A stretch of DNA of 64,000 nucleotides from Streptomyces yatensis (GTDB lineage Bacteria; Actinomycetota; Actinomycetes; Streptomycetales; Streptomycetaceae), in NCBI RefSeq assembly GCF_018069625.1, contig NZ_CP072941.1, forward strand, positions 3,968,001-4,032,000. The letters are read 5' to 3'. The notes below the pieces were generated by a model. It saw nothing but the letters and a program-made list of their open reading frames with translations, ran no database searches and was not told where the DNA came from. Each line of letters starts with the position of its first letter. The first letter of the stretch is position 1. The translations under genes and the position numbers were made by a program. Positions 1 to 8,271 of the stretch are shown here, one piece after another.

Positions 1-1
1 G

Positions 2-277
2 GAGGCGCGGCCGGCCGCGGCCGGGCACGGCGGCGGCAAACAGGCCGCCCCCTCGCCGCACACGGTGGTGGTTCCGGTGCCGAAGGCGGCGGCTCCGGGG
101 CGCGCGGGGCAGCGCGGCTGGGAGATCGCACACTGGGCGGTGGCCCACTCGGACGAGTTGCGCATCGAACGTGTCTCTTACGGCGAGCGCGAATGGAACG
201 CCAGGAATTCCGCGGCGGGTTGGCGTCGGGTCAAGGCGATTTCCGGGGCGGAAGTGCGGATCGTCACCATGCGATAG
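2..277 (+). CDS. C-terminal end of an unidentified protein (partial, truncated by window start)
   Basis: An open frame enters from the left edge and stops at TAG 275-277. About 91 residues are visible. The first part is a Gly/Ala/Pro-rich low-complexity linker; the last 55 residues look folded, beginning WEIAHWAVAHSDELRIERV and ending GAEVRIVTMR. This Trp-rich tail looks like the end of a secreted or envelope-associated actinobacterial protein, but I do not recognise a named family. A GTG at position 65 could be read as a start, but the frame is open to the window edge and the composition continues upstream, so I treat it as a partial gene. The function is unknown. Confidence 0.6.
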   Translation, partial: EARPAAAGHGGGKQAAPSPHTVVVPVPKAAAPGRAGQRGWEIAHWAVAHSDELRIERVSYGEREWNARNSAAGWRRVKAISGAEVRIVTMR

Positions 278-492
278 CGCAGGGAATCACCGCAGTTCAG
301 GGCGGTTGACGGCGCGTTGTGCGGCACGTACGGAGGAATGGGCCGGACGTATTACACGCAGAACCGGATAATGCGACGCATTGCCAACTCTTTGCCTTGT
401 CTCACCGCAACCTTCGCGAGGTTCACGCGGTATTCACTGCGTCCGAATCGCCGGGCACCGCACGCCAATTGTCCCTCCGCCAAAGGAGAACC

Positions 493-1059
493 ATGTCCCT
501 CCCTCTCACCCGTCGGATCGCCCGCGCCGCACTGCTGGTCGCGGCGAGCGCGGCACCCGTCGTCGGCGCCGCCGGCGTCGCGAGTGCGGCGGAGCCGGCT
601 CAGCCGCAGTCCTCCAACCTGGGGCTGTCCTCGCTGGACCCCGCCTCGGTCGGTGAGGTCGCCGACGTCGCCTCGAAGCAGGTCGGGAGCACGGCGGGTG
701 ACGTCAGCAGCAAGGCCGGCGGGACCGTCAAGGGGATCCTGCCGAGCAAGACCGCCCCGGCGACGGCGGCCCCGGCCAAGCCCGCGAAGCCTGCGAAGGG
801 CGCGAAGGCCACCAAGACCACCAAGGCCGCCAAGGCCCCGGCCAGGGCCGCCCACGCCAAGCCCGCCGGTAAGGGCGAGGGCAAGGCCCTCGGACAGGGG
901 AAGGGCAAGGGCGGCGCCCACGCCAAGGGCAAGGGCAAGGCCGCCAAGGCGGCCAAGCCCGCTCAGGCCGCCGCCCCGCAGGCCCCCGCGCCCGCCCCGC
1001 AGGGCCCGGACCTCCCGGTCAAGGACCTGCCGATCAAGGGCCTGCCGCTGCTCGGCTGA
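493..1059 (+). CDS. Secreted Lys/Ala-rich low-complexity protein
   Basis: The product is 188 aa. The start at 493 is preceded by an AAAGGAGAA ribosome site, which decides it over an upstream in-frame start at 319. Residues 1-33 form a Sec-type signal peptide: basic MSLPLTRRIARAA, a hydrophobic core, then ASAA before Glu. The mature protein has a short Ser/Val region and then a strongly basic Lys-Ala-Pro and Gly-Lys-rich stretch (about residues 75-160) that resembles histone H1 tails. It ends LPIKGLPLLG. There are no cysteines and no catalytic motif. The composition suggests a disordered, positively charged secreted protein that could bind cell-wall polyanions or DNA; that role is inference. 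It stands alone, with 215 bp of intergenic DNA upstream. Confidence 0.8.
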   Translation: MSLPLTRRIARAALLVAASAAPVVGAAGVASAAEPAQPQSSNLGLSSLDPASVGEVADVASKQVGSTAGDVSSKAGGTVKGILPSKTAPATAAPAKPAKPAKGAKATKTTKAAKAPARAAHAKPAGKGEGKALGQGKGKGGAHAKGKGKAAKAAKPAQAAAPQAPAPAPQGPDLPVKDLPIKGLPLLG

Positions 1060-1200
1060 TCCCGCAGGTCCAAACACGGGCGCCCGGGGAGTCTCGTACT
1101 CCCCGGGGCCCTCTTGGTCATTCAGCCCAACCAGTCGGCTTCCGCTGTTCAGCCCGCCAACTCGCTTCTGCCGCTCAGCCCGCCAACTGGCTCGCGCTGT

Positions 1201-2310
1201 TCAGCCCGCCAGCCGCCGTACCGCCGCCGCCACGCGCTCGTCCGTCGCCGTGAACGCGACCCGGACGTGCCGCTCCCCCGCCGTGCCGTAGAACTCGCCC
1301 GGAGCCACCAGAATGCCCAGTTCGGCAAGGGCGCCCACGGTGTCCCAGCACGGCTCGTCCCGCGTCGCCCACAGATACAGCGACGCCTCGCTGTGCTCGA
1401 TCCGGAAGCCCCGGCCCTCCAGCGCCGACCGCAGCGCGGCCCGGCGCCGCTCGTAGCGCTCGCGCTGCTCGGCCACGTGCTTGTCGTCGCCGAGCGCCGC
1501 GACCGTGGCCGCCTGCACGGGTGCGGGCACCATCATCCCGCCATGCTTGCGGATCTTCAGCAGCTCGCCCAGCACCGCCTCGTCACCGGCGAGGAAGGCC
1601 GCCCGGTAGCCCGCCAGATTGGACCGCTTGGACAGCGAGTGGACGACCACCAGCCCCTCGAAGGACCCGCCGGAGATGTCCGGGTGGAGCACGGAGACCG
1701 GGTCCGCCTCCCAGCCCAGCTCCAGATAGCACTCGTCGCTGACCACCAGCACCCCGTGCTCGCGGGCCCAGGCGACCGCGGTGCGCAGCTCCTCCTTGGA
1801 CAGCACCCGGCCCGTGGGGTTGGACGGGGAGTTGAGCCACAGCAGCTTCAGGCCCGCGGGCTCGAGATCGGTTGGCTCGTCGTACGGCACCGGCTCGGCG
1901 CCCACCAGCCGCGCGCCCACCTCGTACGTCGGATAGGCGAGCCGCGGGAAGGCGACCCGGTCGCCGGGGCCGAGGCCCAGCTGCGCGGGCAGGGAGGCCA
2001 CCAGTTCCTTCGAGCCGACCACCGGCAGCACCTGGGTGTGGGTCACCCCGGCCGCGCCCAGCCGCCGCTCCACCCAGCCGGTGAGGGCGTCGCGCAGCGC
2101 GGCCGTGCCCCAGACGGTCGGATAGCCGGGGCTGTCCGAGGCGTCGGCGAGGGCCGCGCGGATCAGCTCGGGGACCGGGTCGACGGGGGTGCCCACCGAG
2201 AGGTCGACGATGCCGTCGCGGTGGGCCGCGGCGATCGCCTTGTACGGTTCGAGCCGGTCCCAGGGGAAGACCGGGAGGCGGGCGGATACGGGTGGCACGG
2301 GGTGGCTCAC
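1201..2310 (-). CDS. dapC: Succinyldiaminopimelate transaminase (class I/II aminotransferase)
   Basis: The product is 369 aa, a PLP-dependent fold-type I aminotransferase. It begins near LPVFPWDRLEPYKAIAA and carries NSPSNPTG, SDECYLELGW and the PLP-lysine segment HSLSKRSNLAGYR. In the family, DapC converts N-succinyl-2-amino-6-ketopimelate plus glutamate to succinyl-diaminopimelate in lysine and peptidoglycan biosynthesis; close relatives also act as glutamate-prephenate aminotransferases. The GTG start at 2310 is chosen because upstream in-frame sequence is low-complexity and contains a 19-bp tandem repeat. It lies downstream of fdxA on the same strand, the actinobacterial ferredoxin-dapC arrangement (compare Rv1177-Rv1178), with a repeat-bearing gap of about 230 bp. 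The exact amino substrate is inferred from context. Confidence 0.85.
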   Translation of the reverse strand: MSHPVPPVSARLPVFPWDRLEPYKAIAAAHRDGIVDLSVGTPVDPVPELIRAALADASDSPGYPTVWGTAALRDALTGWVERRLGAAGVTHTQVLPVVGSKELVASLPAQLGLGPGDRVAFPRLAYPTYEVGARLVGAEPVPYDEPTDLEPAGLKLLWLNSPSNPTGRVLSKEELRTAVAWAREHGVLVVSDECYLELGWEADPVSVLHPDISGGSFEGLVVVHSLSKRSNLAGYRAAFLAGDEAVLGELLKIRKHGGMMVPAPVQAATVAALGDDKHVAEQRERYERRRAALRSALEGRGFRIEHSEASLYLWATRDEPCWDTVGALAELGILVAPGEFYGTAGERHVRVAFTATDERVAAAVRRLAG

Positions 2311-2320
2311 TTTCTTCAGA

Positions 2321-2367
2321 CTGCCCGGGTTCTTCGGAACTGCCCGGGTTCTTCGGAACTGCCCGGG
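2321..2367. repeat. 19-bp direct repeat in the fdxA-dapC gap
   Basis: Two identical 19-bp units (2321-2339 and 2340-2358; core CCCGGGTTCTTCGGAA) are followed by the first nine bases of a third. The repeat begins 11 bp upstream of the dapC start and includes CCCGGG palindromes. It lies in the dapC leader and could form alternative hairpins; no function is known. Confidence 0.85.
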
Positions 2368-2539
2368 CCGAGGGCCCGGGAACCCGGTGGATTCCGGCCG
2401 AATCCGTGGACCCCGGGGAGACCCGGGACCCACGGGAACGCCGGAAGCGCCGGGAGCGCCCGGGAAACAGCCCGGTCCCGCAGGCCACAGGCCATACGGG
2501 ACCGCCGGCTGCTTCCGGGCGCTGACGCCGGGGGCAGGG

Positions 2540-2866
2540 TTACTCGTCGTGCTCCTGCGGCGGAAGCGCGGCGATGAAGGGGTGGTCCCGCTCGATCAGG
2601 CCGAGCTTGCTCGCGCCACCGGGCGAACCGAGCTCGTCGAAGAACTCGACGTTCGCCTTGTAGTAGTCCTTCCACTCCTCGGGAGTGTCGTCCTCGTAGA
2701 AGATCGCCTCGACCGGGCAAACCGGCTCACAGGCCCCGCAGTCGACGCATTCGTCCGGGTGGATGTACAAGGACCGCTGGCCCTCGTAGATACAGTCGAC
2801 GGGGCACTCCTCGATGCACGCCTTGTCCTTCAGGTCGACACAAGGCTGCGCGATGACGTAGGTCAC
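2540..2866 (-). CDS. fdxA: Seven-iron ferredoxin (3Fe-4S/4Fe-4S)
   Basis: The product is 108 aa, an electron carrier of the bacterial 7Fe ferredoxin family acting in the cytoplasm. The N-terminal part TYVIAQPCVDLKDKACIEEC is followed by PVDCIYEG, which with the later cysteines supplies the 3Fe-4S ligands. CVDCGACEPVCPVEAI supplies the 4Fe-4S ligands. The acidic C-terminal extension, ending PPQEHDE, is typical of this family. The GTG start at 2866 has a GGAGGAA ribosome site and places TYVIAQPC at the N-terminus as in relatives; upstream in-frame codons are rejected. The stop is TAA. It is probably the first gene of the unit with dapC. The electron-transfer partner is not visible; cytochrome P450s or reductases are typical partners. 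Confidence 0.93.
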   Translation of the reverse strand: MTYVIAQPCVDLKDKACIEECPVDCIYEGQRSLYIHPDECVDCGACEPVCPVEAIFYEDDTPEEWKDYYKANVEFFDELGSPGGASKLGLIERDHPFIAALPPQEHDE

Positions 2867-2980
2867 GCTGTCGTTCCTCCTCGTTAGGGCTGCTATCGCG
2901 CGGGAGCGCGGCGTCGTCGATGCCCGCACCTAGTATCTCCGTTCTTGGGCACCAGACGCACATGAGGGGCTGACTGAGCT

Positions 2981-3997
2981 GTGGATTTCACCACTGGCGG
3001 ACGTCTCGAAGTCCGGATCACCCCGGATGACGTGGGAAAACGCGTCTCGGTCAGGTTGATCACCGGAGAGCGTGAGCCCGCCCCCACCTTCACCGACGTG
3101 GTCGGTGTTCTCACATCGTGGACCGAGGGCTCGCTCTCCATCACGCGGCGCACCGGTGAGGCGGTGCGGATCGCCGAGTCATCCCTGGTGGCGGGGAAGG
3201 TGGTGCCCGCCGCTCCGGCCCGCCGCCGTGGCCCCGCCGCGACCGCGCCCGAGCTGGACCGGGTCGCCGCCCGGGCCTGGCCGCCCCTGGTCAGCGAGCC
3301 GCTGGGCGAGTGGACGCTGCGCGCCTCCGGCGGATTCACCCGGCGCGCCAATTCGGTGCTGCCCCTCGGCGACCCCGGCATGGCTCTCGACGAGGCGCTG
3401 CGCCGGGTGACCGACTGGTACGCGGCGCGGGAGCTGCCCGCGTACCTCCAGGTCAGCACGGGCGCCGAGGGCACCCAGGAGCTGCTCGCGGCCGAGCTGG
3501 AGACCCGCGGCTGGACGCGGGAGGTCTCGTCGCTGATACGCATCGCGGCGCTCGCCCCCATCGGGGACCAGGACGCCGACACCTCGGCGGTGACGCTCTC
3601 CCGCCGGCTCGACGACGCCTGGCTGACCCGCTACCAGCGGTCCTCCGGCGAGCCCTCCCCCGAGGCGCGGACTGTGCTGTCGGGTGGCCCGTCCGTGTGG
3701 TTCGCCACCGTGCCGGGGCGGGAGGGGGACACCCCGGCCGCGATCGGGCGCTGTGTGGTGGACGGCCGCTGGGCCGGGTTCACCGCCGTGGAGGTCGCCC
3801 CGGAGCGGCGGCGCCAGGGCCTGGCCAAGGCCGTCATGACGGCGCTGGCCCGCAAGGCGCTCGACGAGGGCGCCTCGGCCGCGTATCTCCAGGTGGAGAC
3901 GGACAATGACGGTGCGCACGCCCTCTACGAGGGCATGGGCTTCACCGTCCACCACAGCTACCATCACTGGCGCGCATCCCGACACGATCCGCGCTGA
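2981..3997 (+). CDS. GNAT-family N-acetyltransferase with N-terminal beta-barrel region
   Basis: The product is 338 aa from a GTG start divergent from fdxA. Residues about 1-75 look like a small beta-rich domain (GKRVSVRLITGERE, DVVGVLTSWTEG). The C-terminal third carries the acetyl-CoA-binding GNAT motif A, RRRQGLAKAVMTALA, then AYLQVETDNDGAHALYEGMGF, the usual end of the fold. The middle (residues about 100-230) is probably a degenerate second GNAT half. The acceptor substrate cannot be read from sequence. An 18-nt gap to the next gene, on the same strand, suggests co-transcription. The ribosome site upstream of the GTG is weak (GAGGGG about 12 nt away). Confidence 0.85.
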   Translation: MDFTTGGRLEVRITPDDVGKRVSVRLITGEREPAPTFTDVVGVLTSWTEGSLSITRRTGEAVRIAESSLVAGKVVPAAPARRRGPAATAPELDRVAARAWPPLVSEPLGEWTLRASGGFTRRANSVLPLGDPGMALDEALRRVTDWYAARELPAYLQVSTGAEGTQELLAAELETRGWTREVSSLIRIAALAPIGDQDADTSAVTLSRRLDDAWLTRYQRSSGEPSPEARTVLSGGPSVWFATVPGREGDTPAAIGRCVVDGRWAGFTAVEVAPERRRQGLAKAVMTALARKALDEGASAAYLQVETDNDGAHALYEGMGFTVHHSYHHWRASRHDPR

Positions 3998-4015
3998 GCA
4001 GGGTACGAGTCGGCT

Positions 4016-4852
4016 ATGCCACGGATGAACGACACGTCCCGCCGCCGGCGGTTCGCCGACGCGGCCCGCGAAGAGCGCCCCGATCTGGCGCTGCTGTGCC
4101 TGCTGGTCGGCATGGAGGCCGATTCCGGACTGGACGAGACCGGAATCGACGAAGCGCAGATCGAGCTCGACCGGCTGGCCGGTCAGCTCCCCTTCTCCCC
4201 CGGCGGCCCCGAGGACTGGGCCGCCGCGCTGAACCGCCTCCTCGGCGAGCGCCATGGCTTCCGGGGCGGCCCCGCCGACTACCGGCGGCTGGGGTCCTCG
4301 CTCCTCCACACGGTGCTGCGGCGCCGCCGGGGACTGCCGATCCTGCTGTCCGTGGTGTGGATGGAGGTGGCACGGCGGGCGGGCGCGCCGGTGTACGGGG
4401 TGGCGCTGCCCGGCCACTTCGTGGTCGGCTTCGGCGATCCTTACGGCAGCCATGTGCTGGCCGATCCCTTCGACGGCGGGCGGCCGCTGTCCCGTGAGGA
4501 CGCGGCGACCCTGGTGTCGGGCGCCACGGGCGCCCCGCTCTCCGCGTCGATGCTGAGCCCGGCCGGGTCGCTGGACATCGTCCTGCGGATCCTCAACAAC
4601 ATCCGCGCCTGGGCATCCGCCCGCCCCGAACGCACCGATGTCCGGCTGTGGGCGGTCGAGCTCTCCCTGCTGCTGCCCAGCCATCCCGCCGAGCTGCGCT
4701 ACGAACGGGCGCAACTCCTGGTGGAGCGGGGCGACTTCATGACCGGCGCCAAGGAGCTGGAGGAGTACGCGGAGGTGATGGAGGCGGTGCGACCCGACGC
4801 CGCCGAGACCGTACGCCACGAGGCGCGCGCCGCCCGCGCGATGCTGAACTAG
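4016..4852 (+). CDS. SirB1/transglutaminase-like family protein
   Basis: The product is 278 aa. It has the hallmarks of the SirB1 (transglutaminase-like core 2) family: an N-terminal helical region with LLCLLVGMEAD, then RRRGLPILLSVVWMEVARRAG, the VALPGHFVVGFG histidine motif, and LADPFDGGRPLS. The C-terminal part is a helical, TPR-like region (LRILNNIRAWASA, LSLLLPSHPAELRYERAQLL, KELEEYAEVME). I see no cysteine ahead of the PGHF motif in the position expected for active transglutaminases, so catalysis is doubtful. Members are widespread in bacteria without a settled function. It is probably co-transcribed with the upstream acetyltransferase. Confidence 0.85.
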   Translation: MPRMNDTSRRRRFADAAREERPDLALLCLLVGMEADSGLDETGIDEAQIELDRLAGQLPFSPGGPEDWAAALNRLLGERHGFRGGPADYRRLGSSLLHTVLRRRRGLPILLSVVWMEVARRAGAPVYGVALPGHFVVGFGDPYGSHVLADPFDGGRPLSREDAATLVSGATGAPLSASMLSPAGSLDIVLRILNNIRAWASARPERTDVRLWAVELSLLLPSHPAELRYERAQLLVERGDFMTGAKELEEYAEVMEAVRPDAAETVRHEARAARAMLN

Positions 4853-5113
4853 CGTCTGCCGCTGCCTGGTGGGTCTTCACTAGCCGGTGCCTGGTGGGTT
4901 TCGCTAGTGGGTGCCTGGTGAGCCTTCACCAGGCGATGGCTGGTGGGTCTTCGCGCCTGTGGGATCGGTGGCGGCTCGGCCCCGGGGCCGCGGCCTCTGG
5001 GGCAGGCGGCGTGTCCCGGTGGTGGCCGGGAGCACAGTGGCGGGCGCTGGGGCGCCGTGCCGGGCGTCGTCGGCTCGCGGCGGGGGCCACCTCCTGATGG
5101 TGGCCGGGGCCCG
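4853..5113. repeat. Degenerate GC-rich repeat tract leading into a minisatellite
   Basis: This begins immediately after the SirB1-like gene. Four diverged copies of a short CTGGTGGGTYTTCRC-like word occur between 4867 and 4952. From about 5035 there is a shortened, diverged copy of the 91-bp unit that follows. No coding frame is supported. Confidence 0.6.
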
Positions 5114-5386
5114 GTGACGAGCGCTAGGAACACCATGCCGGGCATCGTCGGCTCGGCGCGTCCGGTACAGGGGACGGCGCCTCCCGGTGGTGGCCAGCGG
5201 CCCAGTGACGAGCGCTAGGAACACCATGCCGGGCATCGTCGGCTCGGCGCGCCCGGTACAGGGGACGGCGCCTCCAGGTGATGGCCAGCGGCCCAGTGAC
5301 GAGCGCTAGGAACACCATGCCGGGCATCGTCGGCTCGGCGCGCCCGGTACAGGGGGCGGCGCCTCCCGGTGGTGGCCAGCGGCCCA
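5114..5386. repeat. 91-bp tandem repeat (three near-identical copies)
   Basis: Copies start at 5114, 5205 and 5296, each 91 bp with only a few substitutions; a diverged fourth copy starts at 5387 and decays by about 5540. Each unit starts GTGACGAGCGCTAGG and contains CATGCCGGGCATCGTCGGC, with the self-complementary word GCCGGGC near its centre. The unit length is not divisible by three, so the apparent ORFs across it are artefacts. There are no spacers, so it is not a CRISPR array. It lies between the stop of the SirB1-like gene and the 3' end of a response regulator gene on the opposite strand. Confidence 0.9.
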
Positions 5387-5635
5387 GTGACGAGCGCTGG
5401 GGCGCCGTGCCGGGCACCGTCGGCCCGCCGCGTCCGGCCCGGTGGCCGGGGCCATCCGGGTGCGGGGGCCCGGGAAGATCCACCGGGCGGGGCCTGGCGG
5501 CTGTCCGGTGGTGGCCGGGGGCCAGTGGCGGACGCGGGGGCGTCGTACGGGCGTCGTGGGCCCCGGAACATCCCGCCGGGCAAGGCGGCCTGGCCCCTCC
5601 GGCGGGCCGACCGTCGCGGGGCGGCGGCCCGGCTT

Positions 5636-5738
5636 TCCAGCCCCTCCGGCGTTTGAGGAGCCGGGGCCCGGGGGCGGAGCCCCGGCGGGGGCCGGGGCCG
5701 GGCCCCGGTTACGGGAAGGGGCGGGGAGGGAAAGCCCG
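5636..5738 (-). repeat. Dispersed GC-rich palindromic element, family A (copy 1)
   Basis: The element contains CCCCTCCGGCGTTTGAGGAG, then GGGGCGGAGCCCC and GGGAAGGGGCGGGG. The same ordered words recur at 44480-44668 and 51063-51275. This copy ends 25 bp beyond the stop codon of the response regulator gene on the minus strand, a position fitting a transcription terminator. Elements with these words are common after genes in Streptomyces genomes (family knowledge). Confidence 0.75.
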
Positions 5739-5762
5739 CGCCGCCACGCCCAGCCCGCGCCG

Positions 5763-6368
5763 CTACAGCCAACCCTTTTCGCGGGCGATACGGACGGCCT
5801 CGGCCCGGTTCCGGGCCGCGGTCTTCTGGATGGCCGTGGAGAGGTAGTTGCGGACCGTACCCGGCGACAAGTGCAGGGCCCGGGCCAGCTCGGCGTTGGT
5901 CGAGCCGTCCGCCGAGGCGTGCAGCACCTCGCGCTCCCGCGCGGTCAGCGGACTGGCCCCGTCCACGAGCGCGGCGGCCGCCAGCGTGGGGTCGATGACC
6001 CGCTCCCCGCGCAGTACCCGCCGTATCGCGTCGGCGAGCTGGGCCGCCGGGGCGTCCTTGACCAGGAAGGCATCGGCGCCGGACTCCATGGCGCGACGCA
6101 GATAGCCGGGACGGCCGAAGGTGGTCAGGATCACGATCCGGATCCCGGGCGCGGCCCGGTGCAGCGCGGCGGCGGCCTCGATCCCGCTCATACCGGGCAT
6201 CTCGATGTCCAACAGCGCCACATCGGGGCGATGGGTCCGGGCGGCGTCCACGACCTCGTCGCCGCGGGCCACCTGCGCGATGACCTCGATCTCGTCCTCG
6301 AGCCCGAGGAGCGCGGCCAGCGCCTCCCGCACCATGGACTGGTCCTCGGCCAGCAGTACCCGGATCAC
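5763..6368 (-). CDS. NarL/LuxR-family response regulator
   Basis: The product is 201 aa. The N-terminal receiver domain (1-120) has the acidic pair AED, the phospho-acceptor Asp54 in ALLDIEMPGMSG, Thr in ILTTFG, and Lys in FLVKDAP. The C-terminal LuxR-type helix-turn-helix is SPLTAREREVLHASADG, then ELARALHLSPGTVRNYLSTA. The GTG start at 6368 puts VIRVLLAEDQ at the N-terminus as in relatives; further upstream the frame is only repeat sequence. It is the cognate partner of the histidine kinase upstream on the same strand, and is separated from it by an 87-bp minisatellite. The kinase, regulator and upstream ABC exporter form a DesKR-like four-gene module. Confidence 0.9.
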   Translation of the reverse strand: MIRVLLAEDQSMVREALAALLGLEDEIEVIAQVARGDEVVDAARTHRPDVALLDIEMPGMSGIEAAAALHRAAPGIRIVILTTFGRPGYLRRAMESGADAFLVKDAPAAQLADAIRRVLRGERVIDPTLAAAALVDGASPLTAREREVLHASADGSTNAELARALHLSPGTVRNYLSTAIQKTAARNRAEAVRIAREKGWL

Positions 6369-6419
6369 GCCCCGCAGCGTATCCGCTCTACCGCACGCTC
6401 CCTCCGCGCGGTCTGACGG

Positions 6420-6835
6420 CGCGGCCCGCCGAGCGGCCCCGCCAGACGCGGACCCCCGCCGAGCGGCCCCGCCGGTGCGGATCCTCGCCGAGCAGCCCCG
6501 CCGACGCGGACCCCACCAAGCCGCCCCGCCAGACGCGGACCCCCGCCGAGCCGCCCCGCCGGTGCGGATCCTCGCCGAGCAGCCCCGCCGACGCGGACCC
6601 CACCAAGCCGCCCCGCCAGACGCGGACCCCCGCCGAGCCGCCCCGCCGGTGCGGATCCTCGCCCAGCAGCCCCGCCAAACACAGACCCCGCCGAGCAGCC
6701 CCGCCGACGCGGACGCCCGCCGAGCCGCCCCGCCGGTGCGGATCCTCACCCAGCAGCCCCGCCAAACACAGACCCCCGCCGAACAGCCCCGCCGACGCAG
6801 ACCCCACCGCCCGGCCCCCGACGCGGACCCCGGCA
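6420..6835. repeat. 87-bp minisatellite between kinase and response regulator
   Basis: Copies start at 6434, 6521 and 6608 (87 bp each), followed by rearranged part-copies to about 6830. Each unit is itself built from roughly 21-bp subunits of the form CCCCGCCRRACGCGGACC. Because 87 is a multiple of three and the sequence lacks stops, several frames appear open, but the predicted peptides are pure repeats with no start signal. The tract separates the kinase and response regulator genes in what would otherwise be one transcript. Confidence 0.88.
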
Positions 6836-6880
6836 ACGCGGCCCCCGGCGCCCGGCCGCCCCCCTACGGCGCGGCCCGCG

Positions 6881-8155
6881 CTATGGCGCGGCCCGCGAGG
6901 GCACTTCGACGCGGACGCCGCGGGAGAGCGGGACCAGGGCGCGGAGGGTGAAGCCCCCGCGCTCGCCGGGGCCGGTCTCCAGGCGGCCGTCGGCCAGCTG
7001 GAGCCGCTCGGCCAGCCCGGTGAGCCCGTTGCCGTGCGGGCCGGTCGCGCCGCGGCCGTCGTCGGTGACGGTCAGGCACAGTTCGTCGTCCGTCTCGTCG
7101 AGCGTGACCGCGCAGCGGCGCGCCCCGCTGTGCCGCACCACATTCGTGACCGCCTCGCGCAGCGCCCAGGCCAGCGCCCCCTCCTGGTCGGGCGGGAGGT
7201 CGGGGTGGTGGGTGGCGGCCCGGCTCAGGTCGGCGGCGATGCCCGCGGCGGCGAGGGCGGTACGGGCCCCGGCGACCTCGGCCTCCAGCGTGGGGCGCCG
7301 GAAGCCGCTGACCGCCTCCCGCACGTCCACCAGCGCCTGTCTGCTGACCCGTTCGATATCGGCGACCTGCCGCGCCGCCTGCTCGGGCTTGTCGGGCAGC
7401 ATCCGGCCCGCCAGCTCGCTCTTGAGCGTGATCAGGGAGAGCGAGTGGCCCAGCAGATCGTGGAGATCGCGGGCGAGCCGCAACCGCTCCTCGTTCGCGG
7501 CGAGCTGGGCCACCGTGGCGCGGGCGGCGCGCAGCGCCCGGGTGGTGCGGACCATCTGCCGCACCCCGCTCATCGCGAACCCGCCGAGCAGCGACGGGAT
7601 CACCAGGGCGGACAACAGCCCGTGCGAGCCGCGCACCAGCACCCCGACGGCCACCATGAACGCGGTGTTCAGCGGAATCGCCCACCGCGCGAGCCGCAGC
7701 GGCAGCACCGCCCCGTAGGCGACGGACACATAGACGCACAGCACCAGCCAGGCGTCGCCCATGGTGAGCGTGAGAACGGCGGCGAGCACGCAGGACGTGC
7801 CCAGCGCCCCGAAGACCGCGGCCCGGCTCAGCGCCCGGCCGGTGTGCCGGAAGATCAGCACCAGATAGATGGCGACGAAGGCCAGCAGACCGAGCGCACC
7901 GCACACGGTGGCGGGGACGGCGTGGTGGCCATCGGCGAGATCGCTCACCGGCGCGCCCATATAGGCCATCCAGATCCCGATCCACATCAGCTTGATCAGG
8001 GCCTGCCGGCGGTTCTCGGGGCTCTGGCCGATGGCGGCCAGCCGGTCGTTCTCGTCGTCGTACGCCATCGCGTCGGCCCACCAGGTCAGCCGACCGCGCA
8101 CGCCGGGGCGGCGCTCCGGATCGCCGTCGTCGGTCCACTCGGCCCGGTCAGCCAT
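6881..8155 (-). CDS. Sensor histidine kinase (HisKA_3, DesK/NarX type)
   Basis: The product is 424 aa. It has a cytoplasmic N-terminus and six or so hydrophobic segments between residues 52 and 200, so it is an integral membrane sensor with little extracytoplasmic sequence, like DesK. The dimerisation/phosphotransfer motif is LRLARDLHDLLGHSLSLI with His232. The HATPase region has WALREAVTNVVRHSGA (N box) and VTDDGRGATGPHGNGLTGL (G boxes). The ATG at 8155 has a GAGGAGAG ribosome site. By order and strand it phosphorylates the downstream NarL-type regulator and probably senses membrane state or a substrate of the adjacent ABC exporter; the signal itself is inference. Confidence 0.92.
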   Translation of the reverse strand: MADRAEWTDDGDPERRPGVRGRLTWWADAMAYDDENDRLAAIGQSPENRRQALIKLMWIGIWMAYMGAPVSDLADGHHAVPATVCGALGLLAFVAIYLVLIFRHTGRALSRAAVFGALGTSCVLAAVLTLTMGDAWLVLCVYVSVAYGAVLPLRLARWAIPLNTAFMVAVGVLVRGSHGLLSALVIPSLLGGFAMSGVRQMVRTTRALRAARATVAQLAANEERLRLARDLHDLLGHSLSLITLKSELAGRMLPDKPEQAARQVADIERVSRQALVDVREAVSGFRRPTLEAEVAGARTALAAAGIAADLSRAATHHPDLPPDQEGALAWALREAVTNVVRHSGARRCAVTLDETDDELCLTVTDDGRGATGPHGNGLTGLAERLQLADGRLETGPGERGGFTLRALVPLSRGVRVEVPSRAAP

Positions 8156-8163
8156 GGTTCTTC

Positions 8164-8271
8164 TCTCCTCGGATCACGCCTCGGGTCACGCTTCGGATCA
8201 CGCCCCCGGTCATGCCTTACGGCCGTCCTTCACGCCTTACGGCTGTCCTGCACGCCTTACGGTCGACGTCC
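8164..8271. repeat. Short direct repeats between ABC permease and kinase genes
   Basis: Three imperfect TCGGRTCACGCYTC words (about 8170-8215) are followed by three imperfect TTACGGYYGTCCTBCACGCC words (about 8217-8275). The last repeats run into the 3' end of the permease gene. No function is evident. Confidence 0.6.

Noticed and set aside
2310..2433. N-terminal extension of the aminotransferase up to 2433
   Set aside because: The extra codons cover the 19-bp repeats, are Pro/Arg-rich and precede the conserved N-terminus; the GTG at 2310 fits family length.
5114..5386. CRISPR array
   Set aside because: Units are contiguous 91-bp copies without unique spacers and no cas genes are present.
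6365..6836. Gly/Ala/Arg-rich ORFs in several frames over the 87-bp repeat, including an N-terminal extension of the response regulator
   Set aside because: They arise because the unit is a multiple of three and lacks stops; there is no ribosome site and the receiver domain starts cleanly at 6368.
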